From Cricetulus griseus (taxonomy: Eukaryota; Chordata; Mammalia; Rodentia; Cricetidae), in contig NC_048596.1 in the NCBI RefSeq assembly GCF_003668045.3, forward strand, positions 237,959,832-238,023,831: DNA of 64,000 bases. The letters run 5' to 3'. Shown piece by piece: positions 1 to 11,443 of the stretch (position 1 is its first letter; every line of letters begins with the position of its first letter). Below the pieces are notes generated by a model, which saw only the letters and a program-made list of their open reading frames with translations, did no database searches and had not been told where the DNA came from. Made by a program: the position numbers and the translations under genes.

Positions 1-35
1 AAAAATATCATGCTCCATTCCACTTCATAGTAGTC

Positions 36-460
36 TGTTGGGCCTAAAAAGGCTTAGATGTGAGGTCTAGTGTAACCTCCTGACCTTGGCTATAGTTTGG
101 TGACCTGTCTCTGGCTTGTAACCTCCATGTGGGGGTAACTCAGAAAGGTCTGATGTAAGACTGCCCCCTGCCTAGCTACCTGCCTACTTGGTGGAATATT
201 ATTGGCCCTTTCTTCTCATGTCACTTTACCCCATCCTAAGATTCCCATCCCCTACCTCAGCCCTATATAAGTTCGTGCCTATTGGAACAATCCAAGATCC
301 TGCTTGGACAAATCTCCTGACCCAGTGTGTAATTTCTCCCAGGTAACCAGGAGGGAAGAGGGTCTGAGTTGTCCGTCTGACACTCACCATCCTGCTCAGA
401 CCTAGGAAGATACCGGCTGGACCTGCCCTTCCCCAACTCTATCCACCAGAGAACCCAGCA
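36..460 (+). mobile_element. Solo LTR of an endogenous retrovirus with 6-bp TSD
   Basis: The segment starts TGTTGGGCC and ends CCCAGCA, so it has the TG..CA termini of an LTR. It is flanked by the perfect 6-bp direct repeat gtagtc (30-35 and 461-466). Six-bp duplications are typical of class II (ERVK-like) integration. A TATA box (tatataa, 264-270) sits in a plausible U3 position. No internal retroviral sequence follows, so this is a solo LTR left by LTR-LTR recombination. I see no clear AATAAA signal. It lies inside L1 ORF2, whose text continues on both sides. Family not named. Confidence 0.8.
264..270 (+). promoter_or_regulatory. TATA box of the solo LTR
   Basis: The heptamer tatataa lies about 230 bp into the LTR, the expected U3 position for a retroviral promoter. 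Whether it is still used cannot be told from sequence. Confidence 0.45.
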
Positions 461-2084
461 GTAGTCTTAAAAAATAAAACATCTAGGAATAAACCTAACC
501 AAGCAGGTGAAAACTTTAAGTCTCTGAAGAAAGACACATAGAAGTGTATTAGAAGATTTCTGGAAAGATCTACCATGCTCATGGGTTGGTAGCTATTTAC
601 AAATTCAATGCAATTTCAGTGAAAATTATCATCTCATTCTTCACAGAAGTAGAGGGGAAGAGATCCCAAAAGCCATTTGGAACTACAAAAAATACAGAAG
701 GGTCAAAGCAATCCTGAACATAAAAAACAGTGCTGAGGAAGTTCAGATTTGAGGCTTCATGATACATTACAGAACCCTAGTAATAAGATCAATAAGATGC
801 TCCAACAAAAACAAACATGAAGGTGAATGTAACAAAACAGAAGACCCAAACATGAGTATATGTAAAAAGAATCTAATATTTGACAAAAATGCCAAAACCA
901 ACAAATGGTACTAGGTAAACTGGATGTCTGGGTATAGAAGACTGAAATTAGACCCTATCTAACAAATTCCAAATGGATCAAAGACATCAATGTGAAACCT
1001 GAAACGCTGAACCTAATAGAAGCAAATCCAGGCTGTTCCCTATGTAACAGAGGTGTAGGAACAGACTTTCCATTTGCCTAGGAACTTAAGGACAGTTTAA
1101 AAGTGGATCAGATAAACTAAAAAGCTTCTGCAAAGCTAAAGAAACAATCAATTCAGTGAAGAGGAAGCCCACAAAAATGGAAGAGAATCTTTGTCAGTTG
1201 TACACCAGAGAGAAGATTATATGTCCAGAATACAAAAAAATGAACCCCTCAAAAATGGATTGTGGATTATTAATTTGAGTAGACAGTTCTGAAAAGAAGA
1301 AATGGTTAAGAAATATACTGAAAAGTGTTCATCATCCTTAGAAATTAGGGAAATAAAAATCAAACAGTTTTGAGATTTCGTTTTACCAAAATGTGAATGG
1401 CTAAGATCAACAAAACAACCATCAACAAATGCTGGAGATAATGTGGGAAAAGGAAGAACCCTAATGCACTATTGATGGGATTGCAAACTGTGGTAGTTTT
1501 TCTGGAAATCAGTGTGGAACATGCTCAAAAACAAAACCAAACAAAACCTATCATATGACCTGGTTACACCATTCCCCAGCATACACCCAAAGATATAGAC
1601 ATCCTACTCCACAAAACTTGCTCAGCCATGTTCATGGCGGCTTTATTCACAATAGCTAGAAAACAGAAACAACCTAAATATCTGTTAGCTGAGGAATGAA
1701 TAATAAAAATCTGTACACCATGAAATTCAGCAATTTCCGGGGTCTTGGTGACCACAAAGACCTATATGCCTCCTACAAGCAATAAGGAAAAATAAAATCA
1801 TGAATTTTGCAGGTAAATGGATAGAACTAGAAAAGATCATATTGAGTGGGGTAACCCAGACCCAGAAAAACAGGTATCACAAATTCTCTCTCATCTGCAG
1901 TACCTAGTTCCAAATCTTCAGGTCTAAGTATATAACCTGAAGTAACCATAGAAACTAGAAAAGTTTTCTTTTTAAGGGACCATCTGCAGGTGGGTACTAG
2001 AGACAAGAATAGCAGAATTCAAGAATTTAAAGAGGGAAATGGAAGACATGGGGGAGGGCTAGGGAGGATGTGGAAGGTTTCATG

Positions 2085-2234
2085 AGAATGGACCCTATTG
2101 ACTAATATATTTGAATACTTGGTCTCAAGTTGGTGAAACTGTCAAGGAAGAATTGGGAGGTGTGGCCTTTCTGGAGGAGGTAAGTCACTGTGAGTGGGCT
2201 TTGAGGGTTAAATAGCCCTTGTCATTCCCAGTTT

Positions 2235-2289
<55 letters not shown>

Positions 2290-2490
2290 ATTGTGTTTTA
2301 AGATGTAAACTCTCAGCTACTGCTCCAGCACCATGTCTACTTACTTGTCTGGTGCCATTCCCCCATACCACATAATAATGATCATGGACCTCTGAAACTC
2401 CAAGCCCTCAGTTAACTCTTTCTCATAAGTTGACTTGTTCATGATGTCTCGTTCAAGAAACAGAGAAGTAACTATTGCTAAAGTCACTGT
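2085..2490 (+). mobile_element. Rodent hAT-like non-autonomous DNA transposon (URR1-like)
   Basis: The text carries hallmarks of a common rodent repeat: 'ttgaatacttggtctcaa', 'gggaggtgtggcc', then 'actgctccagcaccatg' and a 3' part near 'cctctgaaactcc'. The same landmarks recur in window copies at 43.9-44.2 kb and 55.7-56.0 kb. I recognise this as the URR1 group (hAT-Charlie type), from memory rather than a search. A CT microsatellite (2236-2284) has expanded inside it. No transposase coding is present. Confidence 0.6.
2236..2284. repeat. (CT)n microsatellite
   Basis: Uninterrupted CT dinucleotide run of about 49 bp inside the hAT-like element. Confidence 0.97.
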
Positions 2491-2499
2491 GTCATTGGA

Positions 2500-3463
2500 C
2501 CCAGAAGATCTGTGCTGGATCTGACCTGAAAGGCTCCTCACTGAGGACTAGTTTTCACAATAATGGAAGTTGCTATGTAAATCTCCCAAAGGGTGGACAC
2601 AAACAATAGTCATATCCATCTCTGGTACTTATAACCCACAGCAGTGAGGAGGTCTTCAAGATAGGAAAAGGTGCATTAGTGGCATGCATACCTTGGCAGC
2701 AACCAGGCAACTAGGACATAAAGCCAGGAGAAAAATTATGCTTGGTACTATAAAATTAGACAACTACCCAGGGCTAGTGAGGACATGGAACTTAAAGGAA
2801 AACCTACTACTTCCACTTTATCAGCCAGCATCATTGCTAAGTTCAATCTAAGTATTTATTCTTAAGCAATGGATAAGTGTAGTTCTCTCCTCTCAACCAA
2901 CAAACTGCCTTTTTGCAACAGATGGAAACCATTACAGAAAACCTCAACTGGTCAAAAGACATAGGACAAGTAAATAAGGGGTGTTCACCCTAATTAATAC
3001 ATCTATGACACAACTCCTGGGCCTAAGGACCAGAAAACATGGCAGAAGAGGGGAAGGAAGGCCATGAGGGACATTGGACCAGGAAATCTGTTGTCAGATT
3101 GTGTCTCCTGGGAGGCTTCGCCATGATGTCTCAACAATATGGCTGACAAAATAAAATTTGAACAACTATAATGCCAATAGAGATGCTCAAGTAGAAGGGG
3201 AAAATCTCAGCAAGTGGGCACCCATCAGTAAAAAACAAGGAAACTAAAGGATATACAACCATAAGATGTATGTGGAGGACCTAGCTCAGACTCATACAGG
3301 GCAGGGTCTGCGTTTGTGGCTTCAGTTTCTGTGATCCCCTGAGCCCTGCTTATTTGATTCTGTGTGCTGTGTTCTTATGGTGTCCTCGACCCCTCTGGCT
3401 CCTTCAATCCTTCCTCCCTCTCTTCTGTGAGGTCCCCTTGAGGAGATAGTTTCATGGGTATAG
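2500..3463. other. Non-coding stretch, part resembles an unclassified dispersed rodent repeat
   Basis: No frame looks coding. The part around 2,750-3,260 ('cattacagaaaacctcaac', 'gcagaagaggggaagg', 'gtgtctcctgggag') resembles text I associate with a dispersed rodent repeat, but I cannot name its class. The rest shows nothing recognisable. Confidence 0.35.
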
Positions 3464-3487
3464 GCGGGGGTGGGGGTGGGGGGGTTG
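3464..3487 (+). repeat. G-rich run
   Basis: Four guanine runs of at least four, separated by single T residues, fit the pattern of a possible G-quadruplex. It sits immediately 5' of a SINE-like segment. Function not implied. Confidence 0.5.
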
Positions 3488-3489
3488 TT

Positions 3490-3640
3490 GCTACCAAGCC
3501 TGACAACATGAGTTCAAGCCCCAGGATTCACTGAGTGCAGGAGAAAACAGATTCCCTTTGTGATATTTGTGTGCCCACACATACACAGGCAAACACACAA
3601 AGTAACAATAATGCTAACAATAATAAGAAAAGGGTATGTT
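3490..3640 (+). mobile_element. tRNA-derived SINE remnant (B3/B4-like)
   Basis: The text 'ccaagcctgacaacatgagttc' contains a diverged B-box-like pol III element. It is followed by 'aggagaaaacagattccc' and a CA-rich, A-rich tail, the order seen in rodent B3/B4-group SINEs. Diverged, no TSD resolved. Confidence 0.45.
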
Positions 3641-4439
3641 CAAATATCCTCCATATACCATACTTAAGAGGAATGGTTTTAAGCTTCCCGAGATGTTCTA
3701 GGAGGGATTTGAATTATATGATGAAGCTGCTGTCTGCAAGATCCCATGCTTCCAGCTCACAGTGAAACAGGAGGTGTGCTCTTCCTGGCCTCTGCCTGCC
3801 ACATCAGAGGATGTCCAGGAGCCTGGAGTGAATGACTCCCAATCCATTTTCAGTCTCGGGAATCTGTTTTTCTTCTCTTTAAACAAGCTTCTCTAAAGAC
3901 ATGGGAGGTGCCTATTTCCTGACTATCTCTCACTGAAAATGTTCATGGATGTGAGCTTGAGAGAATTTGCAAATTTCCTCTCTCTGATATATGAGACAGG
4001 AAGAATAAATTCTCCAAGCAGAGGGAGGTGAGTTGCTTGACAGAGAGGATTTGTGGTGGGAGATGCTCAGGGGTTATTAGACACGAAGCAAAGTCTGGCC
4101 CCAACTCCTCTTAGTCTTGGCCTTGAGGAACAGCCCTCAACTCTGGGGATTTGATTCTCGTCTTCAGAGGGCATTAATGCTTTCAAAGCCAAGGCAGGTC
4201 AAACACCTTCCTCTTGCTCTCTGACAAAGGAAATTCCAGATACCTTGAAACACTTACCCATGCGTTAGATGGGGAACCTTCCTTCTGAAAGGCTGGTTTC
4301 CAGCATGGCTCATAAACAGGCGGCACACACGCCTCAGAAACCCATTTAACACGCGTCATCTGGGACTTAGAAACTGGCTGCAAAAATAGCGAACTGAGTA
4401 AAACATGCAGTCGTTTCCAAGAGCCTGCAAACCAAATGC

Positions 4440-4595
4440 CGGAGGCAGGCACCCGGGATCTCTCAGCAAAAGCAGTTTCCAGAGTTTGCTTGTGGTCAGT
4501 GGGCAGAGCCTTGATAAGCATTTAGAAGAGGCGCTATTGCGGAGGAGAACTGCCAAGGCAGCTGCCTGACTAGATTTTGCCCCAAGAGGGAGGGG
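4440..4595 (+). repeat. Local duplication, copy A
   Basis: Shares ordered blocks with 5050-5205: 'gatctct.agcaa.ag', 'cagagttt..(t/g)tgtg.tcag', 'cttagaa.agg' or near equivalents, and a final 'gattt(t/g)g(c)cccc' block. Both copies lie in the same orientation about 600 bp apart. They are too diverged to be a recent event. Confidence 0.55.
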
Positions 4596-5049
4596 TCAGC
4601 GGAAGGTCACCCTATTGAAGAGACCAGGGTACGGGCCTGAGGCTACTGTTACGCACAAGGCAGATGCTGTTTTTGGAGCTCACTGCATCAAGAGCGCTGC
4701 CTGGTCACAGCACCAAGGTAAGCAAGTGTTTCCGAGAGGAAGGAGATTTGTTTGCCAGCTGCATCTCCAGGATGCTGTGGGCAAATAAATGAACCACAGG
4801 CTGCATACCTCCTCTGCTTGGATCTTCAACAAAAGAAGAGCCAAGTATGCACTTACATCAAAGCACACGGAAAAGCTTGTTGTTTTAAAAAGGGTTTCTT
4901 ATTAAAGGACAAGCTTCACTTGTTCCTTCTGCTTCAGACTGACCTTCAGCATATTCAATGAATGGGATATTTCCCATGGGCCTAACACACTCAGAAGGCT
5001 GGCTTCAGGACCTGGCCCTATGGCCCCCCGAGAGCCGCCTACACTTGGA

Positions 5050-5205
5050 ATTAGAGATCTCTGAGCAAGAGTGATTTTCAGAGTTTAAGTGTGCTCAGCA
5101 GTAGACACTTTGAGTAACACTTAGAAAAGGTCCTCAAAGGGTCCTGTTACTACAGAGAATCACCAGGCAGATGTCAGGCTGGATTTGGCCCCAGAAGACA
5201 AACAT
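5050..5205 (+). repeat. Local duplication, copy B
   Basis: Partner of 4440-4595 with the same block order and orientation, plus a few small indels. The two could be LTRs of an ancient element with ~450 bp between them, or a tandem duplication with divergence. No TG..CA ends could be fixed. Confidence 0.55.
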
Positions 5206-5934
5206 GGTCAAACTCCGCATGCTCACCCAAGCGTCCTGGAGTCTGACAGAGACATGCAGGTTCCAGCTATCTTGGTCAAATACAGAATGCAAAGGAAGTC
5301 TAGACTCTGCATGTGCTCAAGATAGCACACAAGAAACAGTATTTACTTCCTCTTCGCATACTAGCCTTCATTGAACTGCCCCTGCCCTAAACATAGGCAT
5401 AGGAAGGAATAGTACTCAAGGAGTGAATGGTGCTCTTTACTACTCTGGGAGGAAAGGAGAGGCCTGGGGGTAAAAAGGCACACAGGGTTGATAGCTTTCT
5501 GAACAAAACAAGTTCACAAACTTCAGACATCGTGGCTGGAGGACTTAACGTCTGCTTTAATCAAGTGATTTTTTTTTCTTCATAAAACTCGGTAATGCGT
5601 AGTATAAGTCCTTAGAATGGTGTCAGAGGTACTTCGTATTTGGGCCTCCTGACCTTTTGCAACATATGTGTGTGTTCCCAGCCTCGTCAATGACTACTCA
5701 TCACTATTGTAGCCCCAGTCTCTCTCCACTCTTCCTCTTGGCCTTTCTAGACTTTCTTCTACATCCAGAAGGGTCAGAGTCTTCCCCCAGCACCCAACCC
5801 CAGCACCTAATCACGTAACATATCAGCATTGGCTACCCTTCACAGTGGGACCCCTCTCTGAACAGTACTCTGCACTTCAAAAGTAAGTCTGTGATGGCCT
5901 CCTCAGTCTTCTGTGTTTTGCACTGTACTTCCCT

Positions 5935-6305
5935 GCATGGTTTCATGTTCATGTTGTTAGTCTTTTTAGCACCATGACAAAAATACATTGTGTGAGCAAT
6001 ATAAGGGAGGAAAGATACATTTTGGTCATTTTGGTCTATTATGATGGGGAAAGCATGACTGACAAGAGCAACTCACAGCATGATGGCAAAGGTGGGAAGA
6101 GAAGACAGGCAAGAGGAAGAATCATAGGTAATGGGGGATTTCACAGTTTTCCCCTTTTATCTTATCTGGGATGCAAGTTTGTGAGATTGATGTCCAAATC
6201 CGGGTAAGGTCTTCCCTCTGAAAATTCTCACAGATTCCTCCCAAGGTGCACTTTGCAACTCAATGCAATCAAATTGAGACTCAAGACATACCTAACAATC
6301 AAACA
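5935..6305 (+). mobile_element. Dispersed rodent repeat, class uncertain
   Basis: 'accatgacaaaaata', 'agggaggaaagatacattt', the purine-rich middle, and the end region 'gacatacctaacaatcaaac' match a frequent rodent interspersed repeat in layout. It has no coding capacity, and the ends are approximate. Confidence 0.4.
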
Positions 6306-9300
6306 TACCTTGTCTCTAATACATGTTAGACAGGAAGTATGTGAAGGTAACTGAGATGGATTGTTTCAGTTTTCCAACAATTAATTGTCTCTCTTTTCCA
6401 AGCATCTGGAAACTAGAAGAAACACAGGGAAAACTGTCTCCTTCAATGGAAGAATAAATGAGTGTGCTGCCCTGGATTTGCTCCTTGGTTGGCCAGGATT
6501 GCCACTGCACCTGCTGCTTGTCTGTGTCTCAGGATAGTCTACAAAGGGTGCTAGCAGATACCTTACACTTCCTTTGGCACTGCTGACTGGTCCCAGGAAA
6601 ACAGCTGCCCCATTCCTATGGGGGCCTCATGTCAGGTCCTACTCTCTTTTAGTCTGCTTGGATTAAAACTGACTGGCCTTTCTGTGTGATGTCTAGACAC
6701 CTAACAATTAAAGCTGTGTGGTCATGTTATTTGACAATAATACTCAAAAAACACCCCCAGAAATTTAACTGGGAGCACATTCTGTGAGTGTCTAGTCACT
6801 GAGCTGTAGGGACACTCCCATGCTGAAAGGATGCAATGGTTCATGGTTCTGGGAAAACCTTCTGAGCTAAATGCAGAGGCAAGTGTAGTTCAGGGCACCA
6901 CTCAAAGGGGAAACAAAAAGAACAATCAAGAAAGAAATAAGCCAATTTGAAGACAGACAGGAAAGAAGAATAATAGTGGAAAGTCTACAGATATATAACA
7001 GCTGTCCTCCTGGAGTCTCATTAGCACCTCTGGGGGCATCAGGGGTAATTTGTTGGGAGAACTCTGTCCATGTGCTCTATAAACTACAGGCAAAACTTCA
7101 AGTGCTCACAGATTTCTTCTGGAAAGAGAGTTTGTAACACCACTTTGCTTCTAAAAGAGGTTTTCAAAACATTAACAACTAAAATTTGATTGAAAGTAAA
7201 AAAAATATGTAAAAACTATTGATGACACTTCTCAAGCTAATTATTTGGAGATGGGATGAAGATGGGATCAGGTATGAAGCGAATATTTTCAGTATCAGAG
7301 AGGGCAGCAGCAAAGACAGAACAGAGCTTCACAAGGACATTGCTGAAGATCGATCATTTCTGCAGTTTGCTATAGTGGTAATTTCGGCTCATTTTCCAAA
7401 ATCTGATACCTTTAGTGTGATGTATTTTTTCAGTATGTTTATGTGTTTTCTTCTAGAATGCCTTAGCAGTGTACATTTTTGGAGGGATAGGACTAGAGAA
7501 TAGTAGATCTCAGGAACAACTCCTGATGACCCCTGATTTAAAGTGTTCTGGGTAACCCTCCCAAATCCCTAACACATCTCCACAAAAGCCCAAGGCAGCC
7601 AGACAAGGCAAATGATTACCTAGAGTATGTATGAAAGGTGTATTGGCATTCCCTGCTGGGCCAGAGGGAGTCAGTAAAGACTATAGAGGTCTCTTCATCA
7701 CTCTCTAAAACTGCAAGAGAGCCAGCTTCCAGGAGCATGACAGAGTTGAGTATTAATTACTTGCTGGATTTTATGCCGAATAAAACCACATGTGTCTTTC
7801 AGCTGTGGTTTGGAAACATTTTCACCCTGGATATTATCTGTGAAAATTGGATTGGATTACATCACCCTACTGCTGGTTTATACATGTTCAACTTTCATGT
7901 CAGCAGGGAAGGCACTTCTGCAAGGTTCCCTTGGAGTTCTCCACAGAGAGTTGGCAGACGACAGTTGAAGGCAAAGCAAACCCTGGCCTCTGCCTACACA
8001 ACATGGAGAGCTGCACCTGACATCTTGAGAGCTTGGAATTGGCCTTTCCATAATTAAGAGTCCAGGAAAAGATTATTTTAAAACAACTGAGTGGGAGGAT
8101 CACGTTAGGCTGGTGATGAAACAGAGTAAGGAGTTGGTCACAAAAGAAGCATGGAGAAAAGTTAGGGAAGAGTCTGCATATAAAGGAAGTGGGAGTCATC
8201 TTTAAAGGGTTTAGGCTGAAATAAAAATGATTAACTGATGGCTCGTTGGCTATTCCACAAGGAGCACCATCCCAGTGACAATATTCTTCTATAAGACTTT
8301 ATCTCTCAGATGCTGTCTTCCACAGCTTGGATACTAAGCCTTCACATTTGAATCTCTGACAGATCTTCAAGATCCAGCAGTAGCACCAGTGCTCCCATGA
8401 TGTATGCTGAAAAAGGAAAGAAGAAGAAGGTATATTTAAAGATGGGTAAAATGAGTAAAGAGTCACTATGAGAAACCAAGTGTATATAGAATTTCAGATA
8501 GTATAATAAAATGCATGAAATTATGGGAAAAGTCAAAGATAATAACACAAAAATAAGCATTTAAATTAAAATGTCAATAAGAACATTGATTCTGAGGATA
8601 TTTGAAAAAGCCATGTGAAAAATCCCTATTTGGTAAGCTTCATATTTATAATCATACAAAGGAGTTTAATTGGAGAGTATCTTGCTCATTTAAAAAGCCA
8701 TAGGTCCCCAAGTGAAACAAAAACCAAAAGCAAACATCAGCAACAACAGTACTTTGTATGAAATATCTCCTTTTGAATTCTTGTCATAGGTGTCCCAGAG
8801 ATTCCCCAAAACAATACAGGCTATTGTTATTTGCTCTCATTTGCTTGCAAGAACTAGATGGTAAACACTATTGCTGAAAATATCATACATATTGGTCACA
8901 AGTCATAGAGAAATCAAGCTGATGCTGACCAGAAAACTCCCTTCCTGTTATCTACCTCTCATAGTACTAGAAGGTTCTGTGCAGGCTGATGGGATTGGGA
9001 GGGGAAAGTAATCAGACATCTTACCCAGCTTGGAACCCTGTGAACTACAGTAATAACTGGTATGGAAGATTATACCAGTGCAATCACAGTTTGAATAGTA
9101 TGGAGGTAACCATCTACTATCTGATTGGATTTAAGAAACACCCCAAAGGAGGAAACGCATACCTGTACTGTGAAGCTTGTACTCTAGAGTCACAGGCTTC
9201 AGAGGTAAACCTAATATTATTCTGCTAAATTAATATAGTATCAAATTGCTCTCTAAATTCATATAATTTTATCTGTTGATGTCTTCAGCTCTTAGAAATC

Positions 9301-9529
9301 ACCAAAGAAGTTTCTTTGTGCCTAGGATGGTAGCTAACACAGAAACTCACAACTGCTTAAACTACAAGAATAGTGACATGTTCAGCCACAAATCAGACAT
9401 GTATACCACACCCCTCTCCTAGTTTCAAGGACGTTCTTGGAAGAGAGGACAGAAAGGTTCTAAGAGCCAAAGATCAAGAAGAAGAAGAACAAAATATTAT
9501 CTTCTAGACAAAACAGGACTCTTTCACTC
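6306..9529. other. Unique-looking intergenic DNA, no gene recognised
   Basis: The longest frame (139 codons, 7638-8057, sense) has no recognisable domain or membrane/signal pattern, and its start has no conserved context. An overlapping antisense frame of 99 codons argues for chance openness. Base composition is AT-rich and ordinary. Confidence 0.4.
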
Positions 9530-9905
9530 ATGTGACTGCCTGCACAAAATCTACACATGAGCAAGCCAGTCAATATGCCATTGTGGAGTGGAAGGGGATT
9601 CATGAGCCTCTATTCTAACTGAGGAGCTACTGACAGTTGATGGATTCTGAGGGAAGGCAACCAGTTTCCCTTTAAGGATCTGGTTCCTTCTAAGTTGCAC
9701 TCACTCCAGTGGATGTCCCCACACAGAGGAATATAGGTACAGAACAAATGGAGTAGATGGGTTATTAATTTTTTAATAGAACACAAAATTAGGAGGGTAG
9801 GGAAATGGGGGTGGATCTGGGAGAAGTTAAGAGGGGGAGTTGGTAGTAAATTATATCAAAATACATTGTACAAAATTCTAAAATAATTAATACAAATATT
9901 TCAAA
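9530..9905 (+). mobile_element. Sense L1 3' UTR fragment
   Basis: Contains 'actgaggagctactgacag', 'ctccagtggatg' and the G-rich 'gggggtggatctgggag', then 'caaaatacattgta' before an A/T-rich end. This is the order of a rodent L1 3' UTR. Coding part absent, so strongly 5'-truncated. A related fragment lies at 22,420-22,630. Confidence 0.65.
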
Positions 9906-10734
9906 GAAAAATGGGAAAGCATAATTATGACAATTTAAGTTGAGAATTGGCCACAAAAGCACTAGAGAGGAAACTTCTTCAAATTTTTTAAGGATGCTTA
10001 ATTCACACAAGAAAAGAACTAGGTCAAGAGTAAAATTTGTACTGTTAAAGAAATGGTTTACATTTGATTTTTTCATGAGAGAGACTTAGCAAAGTTTATA
10101 AACCAAAGGAAATGAAATGGAAGATCAGGATAGGTTGAAAGCAAAGAGAAAACAGTTATAGGTGATGTATCTGAGTTCATGAGGGAGCAGAGAAGAGCTA
10201 CAGAACAGCTAGAGAGTCTGAGAACAGAGTCTCTGCAAGTTGCTAATTCCATAGGCAATTCAGAACTCAAAAATGATGCAGGACATTAGACCACCTTATA
10301 AAGGGAGAGAGATTGATATGGAATAGTCTCGAGAAAATGTAATGATTTTTATATTATTGCCTGGTGACTACAGAGAGAGGAAGCCAAAGACAAACAGAGA
10401 AGTGTCAAGAAGTATCATGAGGCAACCAGGAAATTGTAGCCATTCCAAGGTCTAGAGTTACAGTTTTCCTGCCAGCTTTCAACCTTGTAAGGGTAGCAGC
10501 AAGCTGTAAATTTGAAATGATGCTGCTGCTGACCACATGGACATGGAATTCACTTCTAAGGAAACAAGGAGTTAAGTCTTCTTTCTGCAGACTAGTGAGA
10601 AAGAAGCATGGTTGCTAGAATTTTAATAGCGTGAGTTTTGAAGTCAAACATATCCAAGTTTGTTTAAGTCTCACTTCAACCATTGATTGCATGTAAGATT
10701 TAACTAAAGACATTTTAGGCATCATGTGTCTTAA
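9906..10734. other. AT-rich intergenic DNA, no gene recognised
   Basis: Short overlapping frames on the minus strand only; nothing resembling a gene, RNA or named repeat. Confidence 0.4.
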
Positions 10735-10845
10735 AAACTCTAATGCTGGCCAATAGCTTTGAGGGAGGAAGGAGTGGGGGTGGATATGACTAAAATACAT
10801 TCTACGCATGAATGAAATTTTTTGAATAATAAAAGTATGGTTACC
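10735..10845 (+). mobile_element. L1 3'-end fragment
   Basis: A G-rich stretch ('ggagtgggggtggatatgac') followed by 'taaaatacattctac' and an A-rich end duplicates the 3' terminal signature of the L1 fragment at 9,530-9,905. Only about 110 bp is present. Confidence 0.55.
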
Positions 10846-11430
10846 CTAAATGGAAAGTTGAAACACATTTCCAGATAAGAACATGGTGCCAACATCTATA
10901 GGAATACAGACTCAAATATAGTTGGCTTTTGGCAGGTCTCTTCAAGCCTGCTTCCCACCAGATAAATAAATCTGTACTCAATAACACAACTGTAGATACT
11001 GGCATTTCCCAGGTACTGGCTGGCCTGCTCAGAAGCATGGATAGAATTTGGCATTCTTCCACCAAGGCCACTTGGAGGTTGACTGTTTGCAGTGATATTC
11101 ACTCAGAAGTATTTTTCTGCCTGGAAGATTAGCTGTCACCTTGGAATTCTGGTTCCTGATTTGAAGGCCACCAGATAAAGCAAACTCCCTACTAGGAAAA
11201 GTCCCCTTGCTTAGACTGCACAGTTTTTTTTAGGGTACAATGTTGCTGCAAGCCAATTAGGGTTATGCCCAATAGGTGCAGCATCAAAGGCCCACTTACA
11301 AACGTCTCTAGTGTTCTCTTACTATACCTGATGCTTTTTAGCAACTTCCTTCTCATAAAGTATAAAGGCCCTGAAGCTATAGAACAATCTTTTGATCCTC
11401 TTTCACATTTCTCTGTGTATTACGTTATTG
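10846..11430. other. Intergenic DNA, no gene recognised
   Basis: Short frames on both strands overlap one another and show no family features. Confidence 0.4.
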
Positions 11431-11443
11431 TATTTTTATCAGT

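Larger units (their letters stand above)
1..2080 (+). mobile_element. Old sense LINE-1, 3' part of ORF2 plus 3' UTR, interrupted by a solo LTR
   Basis: The text reads as the 3' third of an L1 ORF2 followed by its 3' UTR. Recognisable stretches are the post-RT region near 470-660 ('aggaataaacctaaccaa'), the C-terminal region to about 1,850, and a G/A-rich 3' end to about 2,080. All frames carry stops and indels, so this is a dead, old copy. L1 sequence at 1-29 resumes at 467, across the LTR at 36-460. The copy enters the window already 5'-incomplete. No clean poly(A) tail or TSD is visible at the 3' end. Confidence 0.75.
3641..5934. other. Mostly unique DNA; no gene recognised; contains a local duplication
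   Basis: Short open frames (for example 112 codons antisense at 4183-4521) show no domain, signal peptide or recognisable family and overlap other chance frames. A consensus-like splice donor (caccaag/gtaagc) is at about 4,715, but no exon can be argued from it alone. The segment holds two related ~150-bp blocks listed separately. Confidence 0.4.

Noticed and set aside
3535..3765. 76-codon frame starting in the SINE-like segment
   Set aside because: Begins in a SINE remnant and its A-rich tail; chance frame.
7638..8057. 139-codon sense open frame as a possible gene
   Set aside because: No recognisable domain, no splice or promoter context, and an antisense frame overlaps it. The length is within chance for a 64-kb window.
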